Below are positions 46,998-57,096 of a DNA stretch of 64,000 nt, one piece after another. The notes beneath the pieces are model-generated. The model did not search any database, was not told where the DNA came from, and saw only the letters and a list, made by a program, of their open reading frames with translations. Positions within the stretch are counted from its first letter, which is position 1. Each line of letters opens with the position of its first letter. A program made the translations under genes and the position numbers. Source of the DNA: Niveispirillum irakense DSM 11586 (GTDB lineage: Bacteria; Pseudomonadota; Alphaproteobacteria; Azospirillales; Azospirillaceae); contig NZ_AUCG01000016.1 of the NCBI RefSeq assembly GCF_000429645.1, positions 558,001-622,000 on the forward strand, in the 5' to 3' direction.

Positions 46998-49766
46998 ATG
47001 CTGAGTTTCGGATCACTGGCCTTCGCCGCCCCTTGGCTGCTGCCCCTGCTGGGGGTGCTGCCAGTGCTGTATTGGCTGCTGCGGGTTACCCCGCCCAATC
47101 CGCGTGCCATCACCTTTCCGGCGCTGCGCCTGTTGCGCGACCTGACCCAGCGGGAGGAAACACCCGCCCGCACCCCGCCCTGGCTGCTGATCCTGCGCCT
47201 TGTCCTGGCCGGTCTGGTGATCCTGGCCCTGGCTCGACCCTTGCTGAACCCCGCCGCCAGCCTGCCCGGCGGCGGCCCGGTGCTGCTGGTGGTGGATGAT
47301 GGCTGGGCGGCAGGGCGCGACTGGCTGGCCCGCCAGCGGGCAATGCAGGATCTGGTGGAACAGGCCGATCGCCAGGGCCGCCCCGTGGCCATGCTGACCA
47401 CCGCACCCGCCGCCAATGGCGATGCCCCGCATGTGCGCGGGCCGATGCCGGCGGGCACAATGCTGCCGCTGTTGCAGGCCATGCGCCCCAGCCCCTGGCC
47501 CACCGACCGGGCCGCCGCGACCAGGGCGCTGGCGGAATTCCGGCCCGAAGGCACGCCCTATATCGCTTATCTGACCGATGGCACGGCAGCGGCGGGGGAG
47601 GATGCGGCCACCACGGGCCTGCTGACGGCCCTGCGCCGCGCCGGCCCGCTGGAACTGGTCAGCGACGGGGCTGAACGCCCGGCGCTGCTGATCCGCGCGC
47701 CGCAGGTGGACAATGGCAGCTTCACCGTGCCGGTGGAACGCTCCCATGCCGACCTGCCGCAGCCGGCCCTGCTGCGGGCGCTGGGGGATGATGGCAGGCT
47801 GCTGGGCAGTGCCGATATCCGGTTCGAGGCGGGACAATCCCGTCTGAACGTGGCACTGGATCTGCCGGTGGAACTGCGCAACGAGGTCTCCAGCCTGCGC
47901 CTGGAAGGTCAGGACACGGCGGGTGCCGTACTGCTGATGGATGAACGCTGGCGTCGCCGGCCCGTGGGGCTGGTATCGGGCAATGCGGCGGGTGAGCAGA
48001 CGCTGCTGTCGGACCTTTATTATCTGGACCGGGCTTTGTCGCCCTTTGCCGAGGTGCGGCGCGGATCGGTGACGGAATTGCTGGAACGGCAACTGGCCGT
48101 GCTGATCCTGGCCGATGTCGGCACCTTGTCGGAGACGGAAACCGCCCGGCTGGAAAGCTGGATCGACCAGGGCGGCGTGCTGCTGCGCTTTGCCGGCCCC
48201 CGTCTGGCACAGCATGCCGATGGTCTGGTGCCTGTCTTCCTGCGTGCGGGCGACCGGGCGCTGGGCGGGGCGCTTTCGTGGGAGGAGCCGGCCCGGCTGG
48301 CCCCATTCCCGGAAAACAGCCCCTATGCCGGGCTGACGGTGCCGCCCGATGTGACGGTGAAGCGGCAGGTGCTGGCCGAACCCTCCGTCGATCTGGCCGA
48401 TCGCACCTGGGCCCGGCTGGGCGATGGCACGCCGCTGGTCACGGCGGAACGGCGCGGGCGTGGTGCCCTGGTGCTGGTCCACACCACGGCGGGGCCGGAC
48501 TGGTCCAACCTGGCCTTGTCCGGCCTGTATGTGGAGATGCTGCGCCGGACCGTGGCCCTGTCCGCCGGGGTCAGCGGGGGGGAGGATACCGGCACCCTGC
48601 CGCCGCAGCAGGTGCTGGATGGCCAGGGCAGGCTGGTGCCGCCGCCGGCCACCGCCTTCCCCGTCGCCGCCAAATCCCTGTCTGCCGCCCCTGCCGGCGG
48701 CCTGCCGGGGCCGGCCCATCCGCCGGGCTTCTATGGCACGGCGGAGGCGCGGCGTGTGTTGAACCTGTCGCCCGCCGTGGCCACCCTGGCCCCCATCGAC
48801 CCGCTGGCGGCGGGCCTGCCCCACCGGTCCTATGCCGGGGGCGGAGAGATTGATTTGAAGCCGGCTTTGCTGACCATCGCCCTGATCCTGGCCCTGATCG
48901 ACCTGCTGGTGGCGCTGCGCCTGCGCGGGCTGCTGCCGCTGCCCGCATTGCCCCGCCGGCGCCCGTCGGCGCTGGGTGCCCTGCTGCTGCTGGCCGGGCT
49001 GGCGCTGGCCCCGCCGCCATCGGCCCAGGCCCAGCCGGTCACTGTGCCGACCAACCCGGATGAGCGGGCGGTGATGGCCACCACCAGCAACTGGCTGGCC
49101 TATGTCAGCACGGGTGACACGCTGGTGGATAATAATAGCCGCAGCGGCCTGCAGGGGCTGGCCCGCGCCCTGGATGACCGCACGGCGATTGAGGTGGCGG
49201 GTGCCATGCCGGTGGACCTGGAACAGGATGAACTGGCCTTTTTCACCCTGATCTATTGGCCCCTGACACCGGGGCAACAGCCTTTATCGGACCGGGCGCG
49301 GGAACGGTTGAATGAATATATGCGCCAGGGCGGCATGCTGCTGGTGGATACGCGCATGCCCGGCGGCGGGGCCACCGGCCCCGGCGGGCCGGAGCTGGAG
49401 ACCATGCTGGCAGGCCTGGATATCCCGCCTTTGGCCCCGGTGGGGCCGGACCATGTGCTGACCCGCGCCTTCTATCTGCTGAATGATTTTCCTGGCCGCT
49501 ATAATGGCGGGGAGGTCTGGGCAGAAGCGCAGGAAGACCAGATGAATGACGGTGTATCCAGCATCATCATCGGGTCCAGCGACTGGGCCGGGGCCTGGGC
49601 GGTGGATGAGAATGGCCGGCCGCTGAATGCCGTGGTGCCGGGGCCGGAACGCCAGCGTGAAATGGCCCTGCGCACCGGGATCAATATCGTGATGTATGCC
49701 ATGACGGGCAATTACAAGGCCGATCAGGTCCATGTGCCGGCCATCCTGGAAAGGCTGGGACAATGA
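46998..49766 (+). CDS. BatA-like N-terminus fused to DUF4159 membrane protein
   Basis: A 922-residue protein. The first 90 residues are a BatA-type region with two helices around residues 5-27 and 60-80. A VWA-like part follows, but the MIDAS position reads VVDDGWAAG and lacks DxSxS, so metal binding is doubtful. Further helices are near residues 625-650 and 665-680, and the last about 240 residues (TNPDERAVMATTSNW to VHVPAILERLGQ) are the DUF4159 domain. It overlaps the next gene (ATGA) and is part of the moxR operon. Role in envelope integrity or oxidative tolerance is inferred from the family. Confidence 0.88.
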   Translation: MLSFGSLAFAAPWLLPLLGVLPVLYWLLRVTPPNPRAITFPALRLLRDLTQREETPARTPPWLLILRLVLAGLVILALARPLLNPAASLPGGGPVLLVVDDGWAAGRDWLARQRAMQDLVEQADRQGRPVAMLTTAPAANGDAPHVRGPMPAGTMLPLLQAMRPSPWPTDRAAATRALAEFRPEGTPYIAYLTDGTAAAGEDAATTGLLTALRRAGPLELVSDGAERPALLIRAPQVDNGSFTVPVERSHADLPQPALLRALGDDGRLLGSADIRFEAGQSRLNVALDLPVELRNEVSSLRLEGQDTAGAVLLMDERWRRRPVGLVSGNAAGEQTLLSDLYYLDRALSPFAEVRRGSVTELLERQLAVLILADVGTLSETETARLESWIDQGGVLLRFAGPRLAQHADGLVPVFLRAGDRALGGALSWEEPARLAPFPENSPYAGLTVPPDVTVKRQVLAEPSVDLADRTWARLGDGTPLVTAERRGRGALVLVHTTAGPDWSNLALSGLYVEMLRRTVALSAGVSGGEDTGTLPPQQVLDGQGRLVPPPATAFPVAAKSLSAAPAGGLPGPAHPPGFYGTAEARRVLNLSPAVATLAPIDPLAAGLPHRSYAGGGEIDLKPALLTIALILALIDLLVALRLRGLLPLPALPRRRPSALGALLLLAGLALAPPPSAQAQPVTVPTNPDERAVMATTSNWLAYVSTGDTLVDNNSRSGLQGLARALDDRTAIEVAGAMPVDLEQDELAFFTLIYWPLTPGQQPLSDRARERLNEYMRQGGMLLVDTRMPGGGATGPGGPELETMLAGLDIPPLAPVGPDHVLTRAFYLLNDFPGRYNGGEVWAEAQEDQMNDGVSSIIIGSSDWAGAWAVDENGRPLNAVVPGPERQREMALRTGINIVMYAMTGNYKADQVHVPAILERLGQ

Positions 49767-51856
49767 ACGGTGCCGGCATTGCCCTTTCCCCCCTGATCCC
49801 GCTGGTCTGGCTGCTGCCGCTGGCCGGCATCGCCCTGGCGCTGGCCGCCTATGGGCTGTGGCGGCGCGCGCGCGGCGGCTGGCTGCGCTTTGCCGCGCTG
49901 GCCGTGCTGGTGCTGGCCCTGCTGAACCCGTCCTGGGTGGAGGAAAAGCGGGAGCCGATCAAGGATGTGGCCGTGATCGTTCTGGACCAGTCGCCCAGCC
50001 AGCAGATCGGCGAGCGCAAGGCGCGGGGGGAAAAAGCCCTGGCCGACCTGCAGGCCCGGCTGGAACGGGAACAGGATCTGGATGTGCGCGTGGTGCGCAG
50101 CCAGTCCGCCGAAGGGCCGGAAGGGGCCGCGGTGGATGAAACCCGGCTGATGGAGGCAATGACCCAGGCGGTGGCCGATGTGCCCCGCCGCCGCATCGCT
50201 GGCGCCATCCTGATCACGGACGGGCAGGTGCATGATGTCACCACCGCCCTGCCCGGTCTTGCCGGCTTCGGCCCCGTCCACACGCTGCTGACGGGGGAGC
50301 AGGACGAGGGTGACCGCCGGCTGTCCATCGTCCAGGCCCCCAGCTTTGGCATTGTCGGCAAGGAGATCAGCGTTTCCATCCGGGTGGATGACCTGCCCGG
50401 CACGGGCCCCGCCGGCCCCGCCATGGTGCGGTTGCGCCAGGATGGGCGGGAGGCCACCGCCTTCGCCGTGCCGGTGGGGGAAGAGGTGCCGCTCAGCTTT
50501 CCCATCGGTCATGGCGGGCTGAATGTGTTTGAACTGTCGGTGGAATCAGGACCGCAGGAACTGACCCTGGCCAATAACAAGGCCGCCATCGTCGTCAATG
50601 GCGTGCGCGACCGGCTGCGTGTGCTGCTGGTATCGGGCGAACCCCATGCCGGGGAGCGCACCTGGCGCAACCTGCTGAAGGCCGACCCGTCGGTCGATCT
50701 GGTGCATTTCACCATCCTGCGCCCGCCGGAGAAGAATGACGGCACGCCGATCCGGGAATTGTCGCTGATCGCCTTCCCGATCCGGGAATTGTTCGAGATG
50801 AAGCTGTCGGAATTCGACCTGATCATCTTCGACCGCTACAAGAAGCGCGGCGTCATCAACAATATGTATCTGGCGAATATCGCCGATTATGTGGAAAAGG
50901 GCGGCGCCTTCCTGGAAGCCAGCGGCCCGACCTTCGCCACGCCTTTGTCACTGTACCGTTCCCCCCTGGGGCTGGTCCTGCCGGGGGAACCGACGGGCGA
51001 AGTGACGGAAAAGCCCTTCACGCCCAGCGTGACCGAGTTGGGCAAGCGCCATCCGGTGACGGCAGGCCTGACCGATGCCGCTGATGGGGTGGGGCAATGG
51101 GGCCGCTGGTTCCGGCAGGTGGATGTGGTGGCCGACCGGGGCAGCACGGTAATGGCCGGTGCCGATGGCAAGCCGCTGCTGATCCTGGACCGGGTGGGCG
51201 AGGGGCGCGTGGCGCAACTGGCATCCGACCATATCTGGCTCTGGTCGCGCGGTTATGAGGGCGGCGGCCCGCAGGCGGAACTGCTGCGCCGGCTGGCCCA
51301 CTGGCTGATGAAGGAGCCGGAGCTGGAGGAAAATGACCTCCGCACCGCTGTCGATGGCAACCGCATCACCATCACCCGCCGCTCGCTGGAGCCGGATACC
51401 AGCCCGGTGCGCGTCACCTCCCCTTCGGATGTGGAACGGGAACTGGCGATGCAGGATGGCGGCGACGGACAGGCCAGCGCCTCCCTGACCGCGACGGAAC
51501 CGGGCATCTGGCGCGTGACCGATGGCACCCGCACGGCGCTGGCCGTAGTCGGCACCATCAACCCGCCGGAACTGGCCGATGTCCGCACCACGGACGAAAA
51601 ACTGGCCCCCGCCGCCAAGCAGACCGGCGGCGGCATCTTCTGGCTGGCAGCATCGGGCGGGACGGGGGATATCCCCAGCATCCGCCGCACCCAGCCTGAC
51701 CGCGACCAGCATGGGCGCGACTGGCTGGGCCTGCGCGCCAATGGCGACCATATCGTCACCGGCGTCAATCAGGTGCCGCTGGTACCGGCCTTGGTGGTGC
51801 TGATGCTGGCCTTGGGCCTGATCTTCGCGGCTTGGTATCGGGAAGGGCGGGGATAG
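49763..51856 (+). CDS. Large membrane VWA-like protein of the MoxR operon
   Basis: A 697-residue protein with N-terminal helices (about 6-26 and 38-55) and a C-terminal helix (about 672-692), leaving a large periplasmic part. The VWA-like MIDAS is LDQSPSQQ (DxSxS) near residue 76. A middle part resembles class I glutamine-amidotransferase-like folds (FDLIIFDRYKKRG, FLEASGPTFA) without a catalytic Cys. It overlaps the BatA/DUF4159 gene by ATGA and ends the operon. It probably forms an envelope complex with the other VWA proteins under MoxR. Confidence 0.88.
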   Translation: MNGAGIALSPLIPLVWLLPLAGIALALAAYGLWRRARGGWLRFAALAVLVLALLNPSWVEEKREPIKDVAVIVLDQSPSQQIGERKARGEKALADLQARLEREQDLDVRVVRSQSAEGPEGAAVDETRLMEAMTQAVADVPRRRIAGAILITDGQVHDVTTALPGLAGFGPVHTLLTGEQDEGDRRLSIVQAPSFGIVGKEISVSIRVDDLPGTGPAGPAMVRLRQDGREATAFAVPVGEEVPLSFPIGHGGLNVFELSVESGPQELTLANNKAAIVVNGVRDRLRVLLVSGEPHAGERTWRNLLKADPSVDLVHFTILRPPEKNDGTPIRELSLIAFPIRELFEMKLSEFDLIIFDRYKKRGVINNMYLANIADYVEKGGAFLEASGPTFATPLSLYRSPLGLVLPGEPTGEVTEKPFTPSVTELGKRHPVTAGLTDAADGVGQWGRWFRQVDVVADRGSTVMAGADGKPLLILDRVGEGRVAQLASDHIWLWSRGYEGGGPQAELLRRLAHWLMKEPELEENDLRTAVDGNRITITRRSLEPDTSPVRVTSPSDVERELAMQDGGDGQASASLTATEPGIWRVTDGTRTALAVVGTINPPELADVRTTDEKLAPAAKQTGGGIFWLAASGGTGDIPSIRRTQPDRDQHGRDWLGLRANGDHIVTGVNQVPLVPALVVLMLALGLIFAAWYREGRG

Positions 51857-51860
51857 AGTC

Positions 51861-52007
51861 TGCCAGGTTTAGGCTGGGTCGGGATGGTTCTCACTCACGT
51901 CACCCCGGCGCAGGCCGGGGTCCAGTTTCGTAGAGCAAAGTGCTTGTGACCCTGGACCCCGGCCTGCGCCGGGGTGACGGTGTTGGTTGGTCCAACCTAA
52001 CCCTGAT
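51861..52007. repeat. MITE-like nested palindromic element (inverted copy)
   Basis: About 147 bp. The inner palindrome is almost perfect: GTCACCCCGGCGCAGGCCGG at the left and its complement at the right, around a loop with TTTCGTAGAGCAAAGTGC. The outer ends TGCCAGGTTTAGGCTGG and CCAACCTAACCCTGATA are imperfect inverted repeats. Read backwards it aligns with 18501-18650. It lies between the moxR operon and the XRE regulator, both ending here. Confidence 0.8.
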
Positions 52008-52013
52008 AACCCC

Positions 52014-52817
52014 TCAAACCGGGTGCAGTACCACCAGCCGGTGACCGGGCTGGGTTTCCAGGGCGAAGGTCAGTTGCTGGAAGCGCAGCAGGCCCTGTGT
52101 GGGGTGGTTGAAGGCGCGTTCGCCGCCTTCCCGGCCCTGCACGGCGGCCTGCTTCCAGCCCGTGGCGAAATCCCGGCTACCGGCTTGCAAAGCGGCCAGC
52201 AGGTCGGCCAGTTCGGCATCTGCCAGATGCAGGCTGTAATCGGCGCGCAATTCCGCCAGCACCCGCTGGCACCGCTGCTGCCAATCCACCACCAGCATGC
52301 GCGCCGCCGGGTCCAGGAATAAAAAGCGCAGCATATTGGGCGGCGGGTCAGCCGGGCGGTCCAGCCAGCCGGTGAACAGCCCTTCCGCCGCGCCGTTCCA
52401 GGCCAGCATGCGATAGCGATGGTCCATGGCATAGGCGGGTGCCGTGATGGCCGCCACGGTGCGGCGCAGCAGGGCGATGCGTTCCGCCGCCGGATCGGGG
52501 GCGGCAGCCCCGGCATCGGGATCATGCCGCCCGGCAAGCTGGAACAGATAGGCCCGCTCCGCCCGCGACAAGGACAGGGCCGTCGCCAGCCGCGCCAGCG
52601 CATGGGGGGAGACGGCAATCTCACGCCCCTGCTCCATCCAGGTGTACCAGGTGGCGCTGATGCCGGACAGCATCGCCACCTCCTCCCGCCGCAGGCCGCG
52701 CGTGCGGCGGCGGCTCCCCAGCGGCAGGCCCAGTTGCACCGGGTCCAGCCGCTGGCGGCGGTCGCGCAGGAAATCGCCCAGCAGGCGGCGTTGCATATCG
52801 GGAGGTGACTGGCTCAT
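52014..52817 (-). CDS. XRE-family regulator with MmyB-like C-terminal domain
   Basis: A 267-residue regulator. The N-terminal helix-turn-helix (about 20-90) holds RTRGLRREEVAMLSGISATW and YTWMEQGR, the common MmyB group signature. The C-terminal part (about 105-260) is the MmyB ligand-like domain (PAYAMDHRYRMLAWN, then FNHPTQGLLRFQQLTFAL). ATG at 52817 gives MSQSPPDMQ. It is divergent from the methyltransferase at 52911 and probably represses it through the direct repeats between them. Confidence 0.9.
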   Translation of the reverse strand: MSQSPPDMQRRLLGDFLRDRRQRLDPVQLGLPLGSRRRTRGLRREEVAMLSGISATWYTWMEQGREIAVSPHALARLATALSLSRAERAYLFQLAGRHDPDAGAAAPDPAAERIALLRRTVAAITAPAYAMDHRYRMLAWNGAAEGLFTGWLDRPADPPPNMLRFLFLDPAARMLVVDWQQRCQRVLAELRADYSLHLADAELADLLAALQAGSRDFATGWKQAAVQGREGGERAFNHPTQGLLRFQQLTFALETQPGHRLVVLHPV

Positions 52818-52825
52818 GTCAGGTT

Positions 52826-52863
52826 TTATACCAGGATAAACGCCAATCTTGTACCCGGATAAA
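52826..52863. promoter_or_regulatory. Paired direct repeats, candidate operator
   Basis: Two 15-bp direct repeats of consensus TTRTACCMGGATAAA lie at 52826-52840 and 52849-52863, 23 bp apart (about two helical turns). They sit between the divergent regulator and methyltransferase starts, where the regulator would bind. Confidence 0.55.
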
Positions 52864-52910
52864 ACAGGTCTACCCTGCCGGATATCCACCCAAGCAGAAG
52901 GTTCCAGGCA

Positions 52911-53711
52911 ATGTCCAACAGCACCCCCGCAGAAGCAACCAGCCCGGATGAGGGGCAGCATACGCTCGTGGCCCGGCGTTTCGGTGCCCGTGCCGATGCC
53001 TATGTCAGCAGTGCCGTGCATGCCGCCGGCCCCGATCTGGTGGCATTGGCGGACCTGTTGCGCGCCACCCCGCCGGAAAGCCTGCTGGACCTGGGCTGCG
53101 GCGGCGGGCATGTCAGCTTCACCGCCGCCCCGCTGGCTGGCAGCGTCACCGCCTATGATCTGTCGCCCGACATGCTGGCGGTGGTGGCGCGCACGGCCAG
53201 GGAGCGGGATTTTGCCAACATCACGACGCAGCAGGGCCCGGCGGAGGCCCTGCCCTTCCCCGATGCCAGTTTCGACCATGTCGTCACCCGCTACAGCGCC
53301 CATCACTGGCGCGATGTGCCGCTGGCCCTGGCGGAGATGCGCCGGGTGTTGAAGCCGGGCGGGCGGGCTGTGGTGATGGATGTTTTCGCGCCGTCCCATC
53401 CCCTGCTGGACAGCCATTTGCAGACGCTGGAAATGCTGCGCGACCCCAGCCATGTCCGCAATTACGATCTAGCGGAATGGCAATCCATGCTGGAAGAAGC
53501 CGGCTTCCGCCCCCAGGCGCCGCATTGCTGGCGGCTGCGGCTGGAGTTTCAAAGCTGGGTGGACCGGATCGGCACGCCCGATCTGCATCGCCCGGCCCTT
53601 CTCTCGCTCCAGGCCAAGGCGGCGGCAGAGGTGAAGGCCCATTTCGCCGTGGAACCGGATGGTACCTTCACCCTGGATACGATGCTGATAGCGGCGGAAA
53701 TCCAGGATTGA
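52911..53711 (+). CDS. UbiE/COQ5-like SAM-dependent methyltransferase
   Basis: A 266-residue class I methyltransferase. Motif I LLDLGCGGGHVSF is near residue 59, then AYDLSPDML and ALPFPDASFDHVVTRYSAHHW (motif II region) and LKPGGRAVVMDVFAP (motif III). The substrate is not shown. It is under likely control of the divergent XRE regulator, suggesting an inducible modification or resistance function rather than ubiquinone synthesis. Confidence 0.9.
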   Translation: MSNSTPAEATSPDEGQHTLVARRFGARADAYVSSAVHAAGPDLVALADLLRATPPESLLDLGCGGGHVSFTAAPLAGSVTAYDLSPDMLAVVARTARERDFANITTQQGPAEALPFPDASFDHVVTRYSAHHWRDVPLALAEMRRVLKPGGRAVVMDVFAPSHPLLDSHLQTLEMLRDPSHVRNYDLAEWQSMLEEAGFRPQAPHCWRLRLEFQSWVDRIGTPDLHRPALLSLQAKAAAEVKAHFAVEPDGTFTLDTMLIAAEIQD

Positions 53712-53776
53712 CCGGAGAGCAAAAGGCCGGTTTGGGCTTGACTCCCCGGCCTGATGGGGGGCGGAATATCTCTATC

Positions 53777-54079
53777 ATGATCATCCCGCCCGCCCAGCCG
53801 CCCATGGTGGCGAACACGGTGACGCCGACCACGCCGCAGCAGAATGCGGCGCTGGCTTCGGCCAGTGCCGCTGCGCAGAAGGTGGCGCAGCCCACCCAGA
53901 CGCAGACGAAACGGGCCCCGGGGGCGGTAGCCCGGGCCGATGCCGGGCGGGGCGGCACCGATGCCGGCTTTGTCGGCCACGCTTTTGACAATGAAGCCGC
54001 CGCCGTGCAGGCCCAGACCAATGGCCCCCACGGCACACCGGACCGCCAGCGCGGCGGCAAACTGGATCTCAGCGTCTGA
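53777..54079 (+). CDS. Small Ala/Gln/Thr-rich hypothetical protein
   Basis: A 100-residue low-complexity protein (MIIPPAQPPMVAN, then many Ala, Gln, Thr, Pro) ending RGGKLDLSV, a C-terminus of the type seen in small alphaproteobacterial hypotheticals. No hydrophobic segment. ATG at 53777 is the most reasonable of several starts; the longer upstream frame is a shadow of the methyltransferase gene. Function unknown. Confidence 0.5.
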   Translation: MIIPPAQPPMVANTVTPTTPQQNAALASASAAAQKVAQPTQTQTKRAPGAVARADAGRGGTDAGFVGHAFDNEAAAVQAQTNGPHGTPDRQRGGKLDLSV

Positions 54080-54278
54080 CCGGCTGCCACCGGCTCTGAT
54101 CAACGATCCTCAACAGCTTGCTAAAGTTCCTTCTTCCCGTCCCTATACCCCTCTTGCGGGAAACCGGGTGCTTGCCCACATTGGAATTGATCCCTCCCGG
54201 ATCGCACATTGACGTGGATCATCGCATCTGTCGGGCCCAGCGGGGACGATAGGGCAGCAATGGGGAGCTTTGTTCACC

Positions 54279-56921
54279 ATGGACTTCAAGAATTACACCG
54301 AACGCGCCCAGGGCTTTGTCCAGGCGGCGCAGAACATGGCCCTGCGCGACGGCCATCAGCAACTGACACCCGAACATCTGCTGAAGGTGTTGCTGGACGA
54401 TAATGAAGGTCTGGCCGCCAACCTGATCCGCAGCGCCGGCGGCGACCCCGCCAAGGCGCTGACGGCGGTGGATGGCGAGTTGAAGAAGCGGCCCAAGGTG
54501 GAAGGGGCCGGTGCCGGGCAGGTCTATCTGACCCGTGAACTGGCGCGCGTGTTTGAGACCGCCAATGACGTGGCCAAGAAGGCTGGCGACAGTTTCGTCA
54601 CCGCTGAACGCATGCTGCTGGCCCTGGCGCTGACCACGGGCACGCCGTCCGCCACCATCCTGGCCGATGCCGGCGCCCCGCCGCAGAAGCTGAACGAGGC
54701 GATCAACGCGCTGCGCAAGGGCCGCACGGCGGATAGTGCGTCTGCCGAACAGGGCTATGACGCGCTGAAGAAATATGCCCGCGACCTGACCCAGGCCGCC
54801 CGTGACGGCAAGCTGGACCCGGTGATCGGTCGGGATGAGGAAATCCGCCGCACCATCCAGGTGCTGGCCCGCCGCACCAAGAATAACCCCGTGCTGATCG
54901 GTGAGCCCGGCGTGGGCAAGACCGCCATTGTCGAAGGGCTGGCGCTCCGCATCGTCAATGGCGATGTGCCGGAAGGCTTGAAGTCCAAGCAGTTGCTGTC
55001 GCTCGACCTGGGCAGCCTGGTGGCGGGCGCCAAATTCCGCGGTGAGTTCGAGGAGCGGCTGAAGGCGGTGCTGTCGGAAATCCAGGCGGCTGCGGGGGAA
55101 ATCATCGTCTTCATTGACGAGTTGCATACCCTGGTCGGCGCAGGTAAGGCCGATGGCGCGATGGATGCCTCCAACATGCTGAAGCCCGCCCTGGCGCGGG
55201 GTGAGTTGCATTGCGTCGGTGCCACCACGCTGGATGAATACCGCAAATATATCGAGAAGGATGCGGCGTTGGCCCGCCGCTTCCAGCCCGTTTTCGTGCC
55301 GGAACCGACGGTGGAGGACACGATCTCCATCCTGCGCGGGCTGAAGGAAAAGTATGAGCTTCACCATGGCGTGCGCATCACCGACAGCGCCATCGTGTCG
55401 GCTGCCACGCTGTCCAACCGCTATATCACCGACCGGTTCCTGCCCGACAAGGCTATCGACCTGATCGATGAGGCGGCCTCGCGCCTGCGCATGATCGTGG
55501 ACAGCAAGCCGGAAGCGATCGATGAACTGGACCGCCGCATCATCCAGTTGAAGATCGAGCGCGAGGCGTTGAAACGCGAAACCGATCAGGCTTCCAAGGA
55601 CCGGCTGGAAAAGCTGGAGGTGGAACTGGCCGATCTGGAGCAGCGCTCCGGTGAGTTGACGGCGCAGTGGCAGGCGGAGAAGGAAACGCTCACCTCCGCC
55701 CAGAAGCTGAAGGAGGATCTGGACCGCGCGCGGGCTGAGTTGGAACAGGCGCAGCGCGCCGGCGACTGGGCCAAGGCCGGGCAGATCACCTATGGCGTCA
55801 TCCCGGAACTGGAAAAGAAACTGGCCACCGCGCAGGAGGCCAGCCAGCACCGGATGCTGAATGAGGCCGTGCGCGACCAGGATATTGCCGCCGTTGTCAG
55901 CCGCTGGACCGGCATCCCCGTTGACAAGATGCTGACGGGGGAACGGGAAAAGCTGTTGAAGATGGAGGAAAAGCTGCGCAGCCGCGTCATCGGGCAGGAA
56001 GAGGCGGTGGTGGCCGTTTCCAACGCTGTCCGCCGCGCCCGCGCCGGCCTTCAGGACCCCAACCGTCCCATTGGCAGCTTCCTCTTCCTCGGCCCCACCG
56101 GCGTGGGCAAGACGGAACTGACCAAGGCTCTGGCTGAATTCCTGTTCGATGACGAGACGGCGATGGTCCGGCTCGACATGTCCGAATATATGGAAAAACA
56201 CGCCGTTTCCCGCATGATCGGTGCCCCGCCGGGCTATGTCGGTTATGATGAAGGCGGGGCGTTGACGGAGGCGGTGCGCCGCCGGCCCTATCAGGTGGTT
56301 TTGTTCGATGAGGTGGAGAAGGCCCACCCGGATGTGTTCAACGTGCTGCTCCAGGTGCTGGATGATGGCCGCCTGACCGACGGCCAGGGCCGCACCGTGG
56401 ATTTCCGCAACACGCTGATCATCATGACCTCCAACTTGGGCTCGGAGTTCCTGGCCAACCTGCCCGATGGGGAGGATAGCAACCAGGCCCGTGCCCAGGT
56501 GATGGAGGTGGTGCGCGCCTCCTTCCGGCCGGAATTCCTGAACCGGCTGGATGAGGTGCTGATGTTCCACCGCCTGTCGCGGCACAACATGACCGGCATC
56601 GTGGATATCCAACTGGCGCGACTGAAAAAGATGCTGGCCGACCGCGATATCGCGCTGGACCTGACGCCGGCTGCCCTGCAATGGCTGGCCGACAAGGGCT
56701 ATGATCCCGTCTATGGCGCGCGCCCCTTGAAACGGGTGATCCAGCGGGAATTGCAGAACCCGCTGGCGACCAAGCTGCTGGAAGGCGTGATCGGCGATGG
56801 TGGCACGGTCGCCGTGGATGCGGTGGCCGATGGGCTGACGCTGAACGGGGAGGCGGTGCATGGCGCCGTGCCCCCGCCATCGGAGTCGGCCTGGGGCCAG
56901 GACCGGCCCGTCCTGCACTGA
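54279..56921 (+). CDS. clpB: ClpB disaggregase
   Basis: Hexameric Hsp100 that solubilises aggregates with DnaK. The N-domain (1-145) is followed by NBD1 with Walker A GEPGVGKT at residue 208, a coiled-coil middle domain (about 400-520, rich in Leu/Glu/Lys heptads), and NBD2 with Walker A GPTGVGKT at 605. The 880-residue length is normal. ATG at 54279 ([12 protein letters not shown]) is chosen over the in-frame start nine bases earlier. Usually heat-shock induced. Confidence 0.97.
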   Translation: MDFKNYTERAQGFVQAAQNMALRDGHQQLTPEHLLKVLLDDNEGLAANLIRSAGGDPAKALTAVDGELKKRPKVEGAGAGQVYLTRELARVFETANDVAKKAGDSFVTAERMLLALALTTGTPSATILADAGAPPQKLNEAINALRKGRTADSASAEQGYDALKKYARDLTQAARDGKLDPVIGRDEEIRRTIQVLARRTKNNPVLIGEPGVGKTAIVEGLALRIVNGDVPEGLKSKQLLSLDLGSLVAGAKFRGEFEERLKAVLSEIQAAAGEIIVFIDELHTLVGAGKADGAMDASNMLKPALARGELHCVGATTLDEYRKYIEKDAALARRFQPVFVPEPTVEDTISILRGLKEKYELHHGVRITDSAIVSAATLSNRYITDRFLPDKAIDLIDEAASRLRMIVDSKPEAIDELDRRIIQLKIEREALKRETDQASKDRLEKLEVELADLEQRSGELTAQWQAEKETLTSAQKLKEDLDRARAELEQAQRAGDWAKAGQITYGVIPELEKKLATAQEASQHRMLNEAVRDQDIAAVVSRWTGIPVDKMLTGEREKLLKMEEKLRSRVIGQEEAVVAVSNAVRRARAGLQDPNRPIGSFLFLGPTGVGKTELTKALAEFLFDDETAMVRLDMSEYMEKHAVSRMIGAPPGYVGYDEGGALTEAVRRRPYQVVLFDEVEKAHPDVFNVLLQVLDDGRLTDGQGRTVDFRNTLIIMTSNLGSEFLANLPDGEDSNQARAQVMEVVRASFRPEFLNRLDEVLMFHRLSRHNMTGIVDIQLARLKKMLADRDIALDLTPAALQWLADKGYDPVYGARPLKRVIQRELQNPLATKLLEGVIGDGGTVAVDAVADGLTLNGEAVHGAVPPPSESAWGQDRPVLH

Positions 56922-56930
56922 TCGCAATTC

Positions 56931-56962
56931 CCCCCCCTGGATCGGGCCTGATCCAGGGGGGC
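56931..56962. terminator. Hairpin after clpB
   Basis: CCCCCCCTGGATC pairs with GATCCAGGGGGGC around a six-base loop, directly after the clpB stop. No T run follows, so it could be a processing or attenuating hairpin; the stronger terminator lies at 57045. Confidence 0.6.
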
Positions 56963-57044
56963 GTTCCCACATGCGTCAGGCGGATGGGCGCCAGCATCAT
57001 ATCCGCCAAGGGGCGAACCCTCCGCGGATGGCTATGATCCCAAT

Positions 57045-57080
57045 AAAAAACCCGGCCGGATCGCTCCGGCCGGGTTTTTC
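57045..57080. terminator. Bidirectional terminator between clpB and bactofilin
   Basis: AAACCCGGCCGGA pairs with TCCGGCCGGGTTT around a TCGC loop, with A run before and T run after. It suits rho-independent termination in both directions between two convergent genes. Confidence 0.88.
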
Positions 57081-57096
57081 ATGAAACGGCGGTGGC

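Noticed and set aside
47013-49277. 754-codon minus-strand frame
   Set aside because: Antisense of the BatA/DUF4159 gene; no motif and Gln/Arg/His-rich composition.
54117-54148. Heat-shock-like promoter before clpB (CTTG and CTATA elements)
   Set aside because: Spacing between the elements is longer (about 21) than the usual 17-18 bp, so it was not called.
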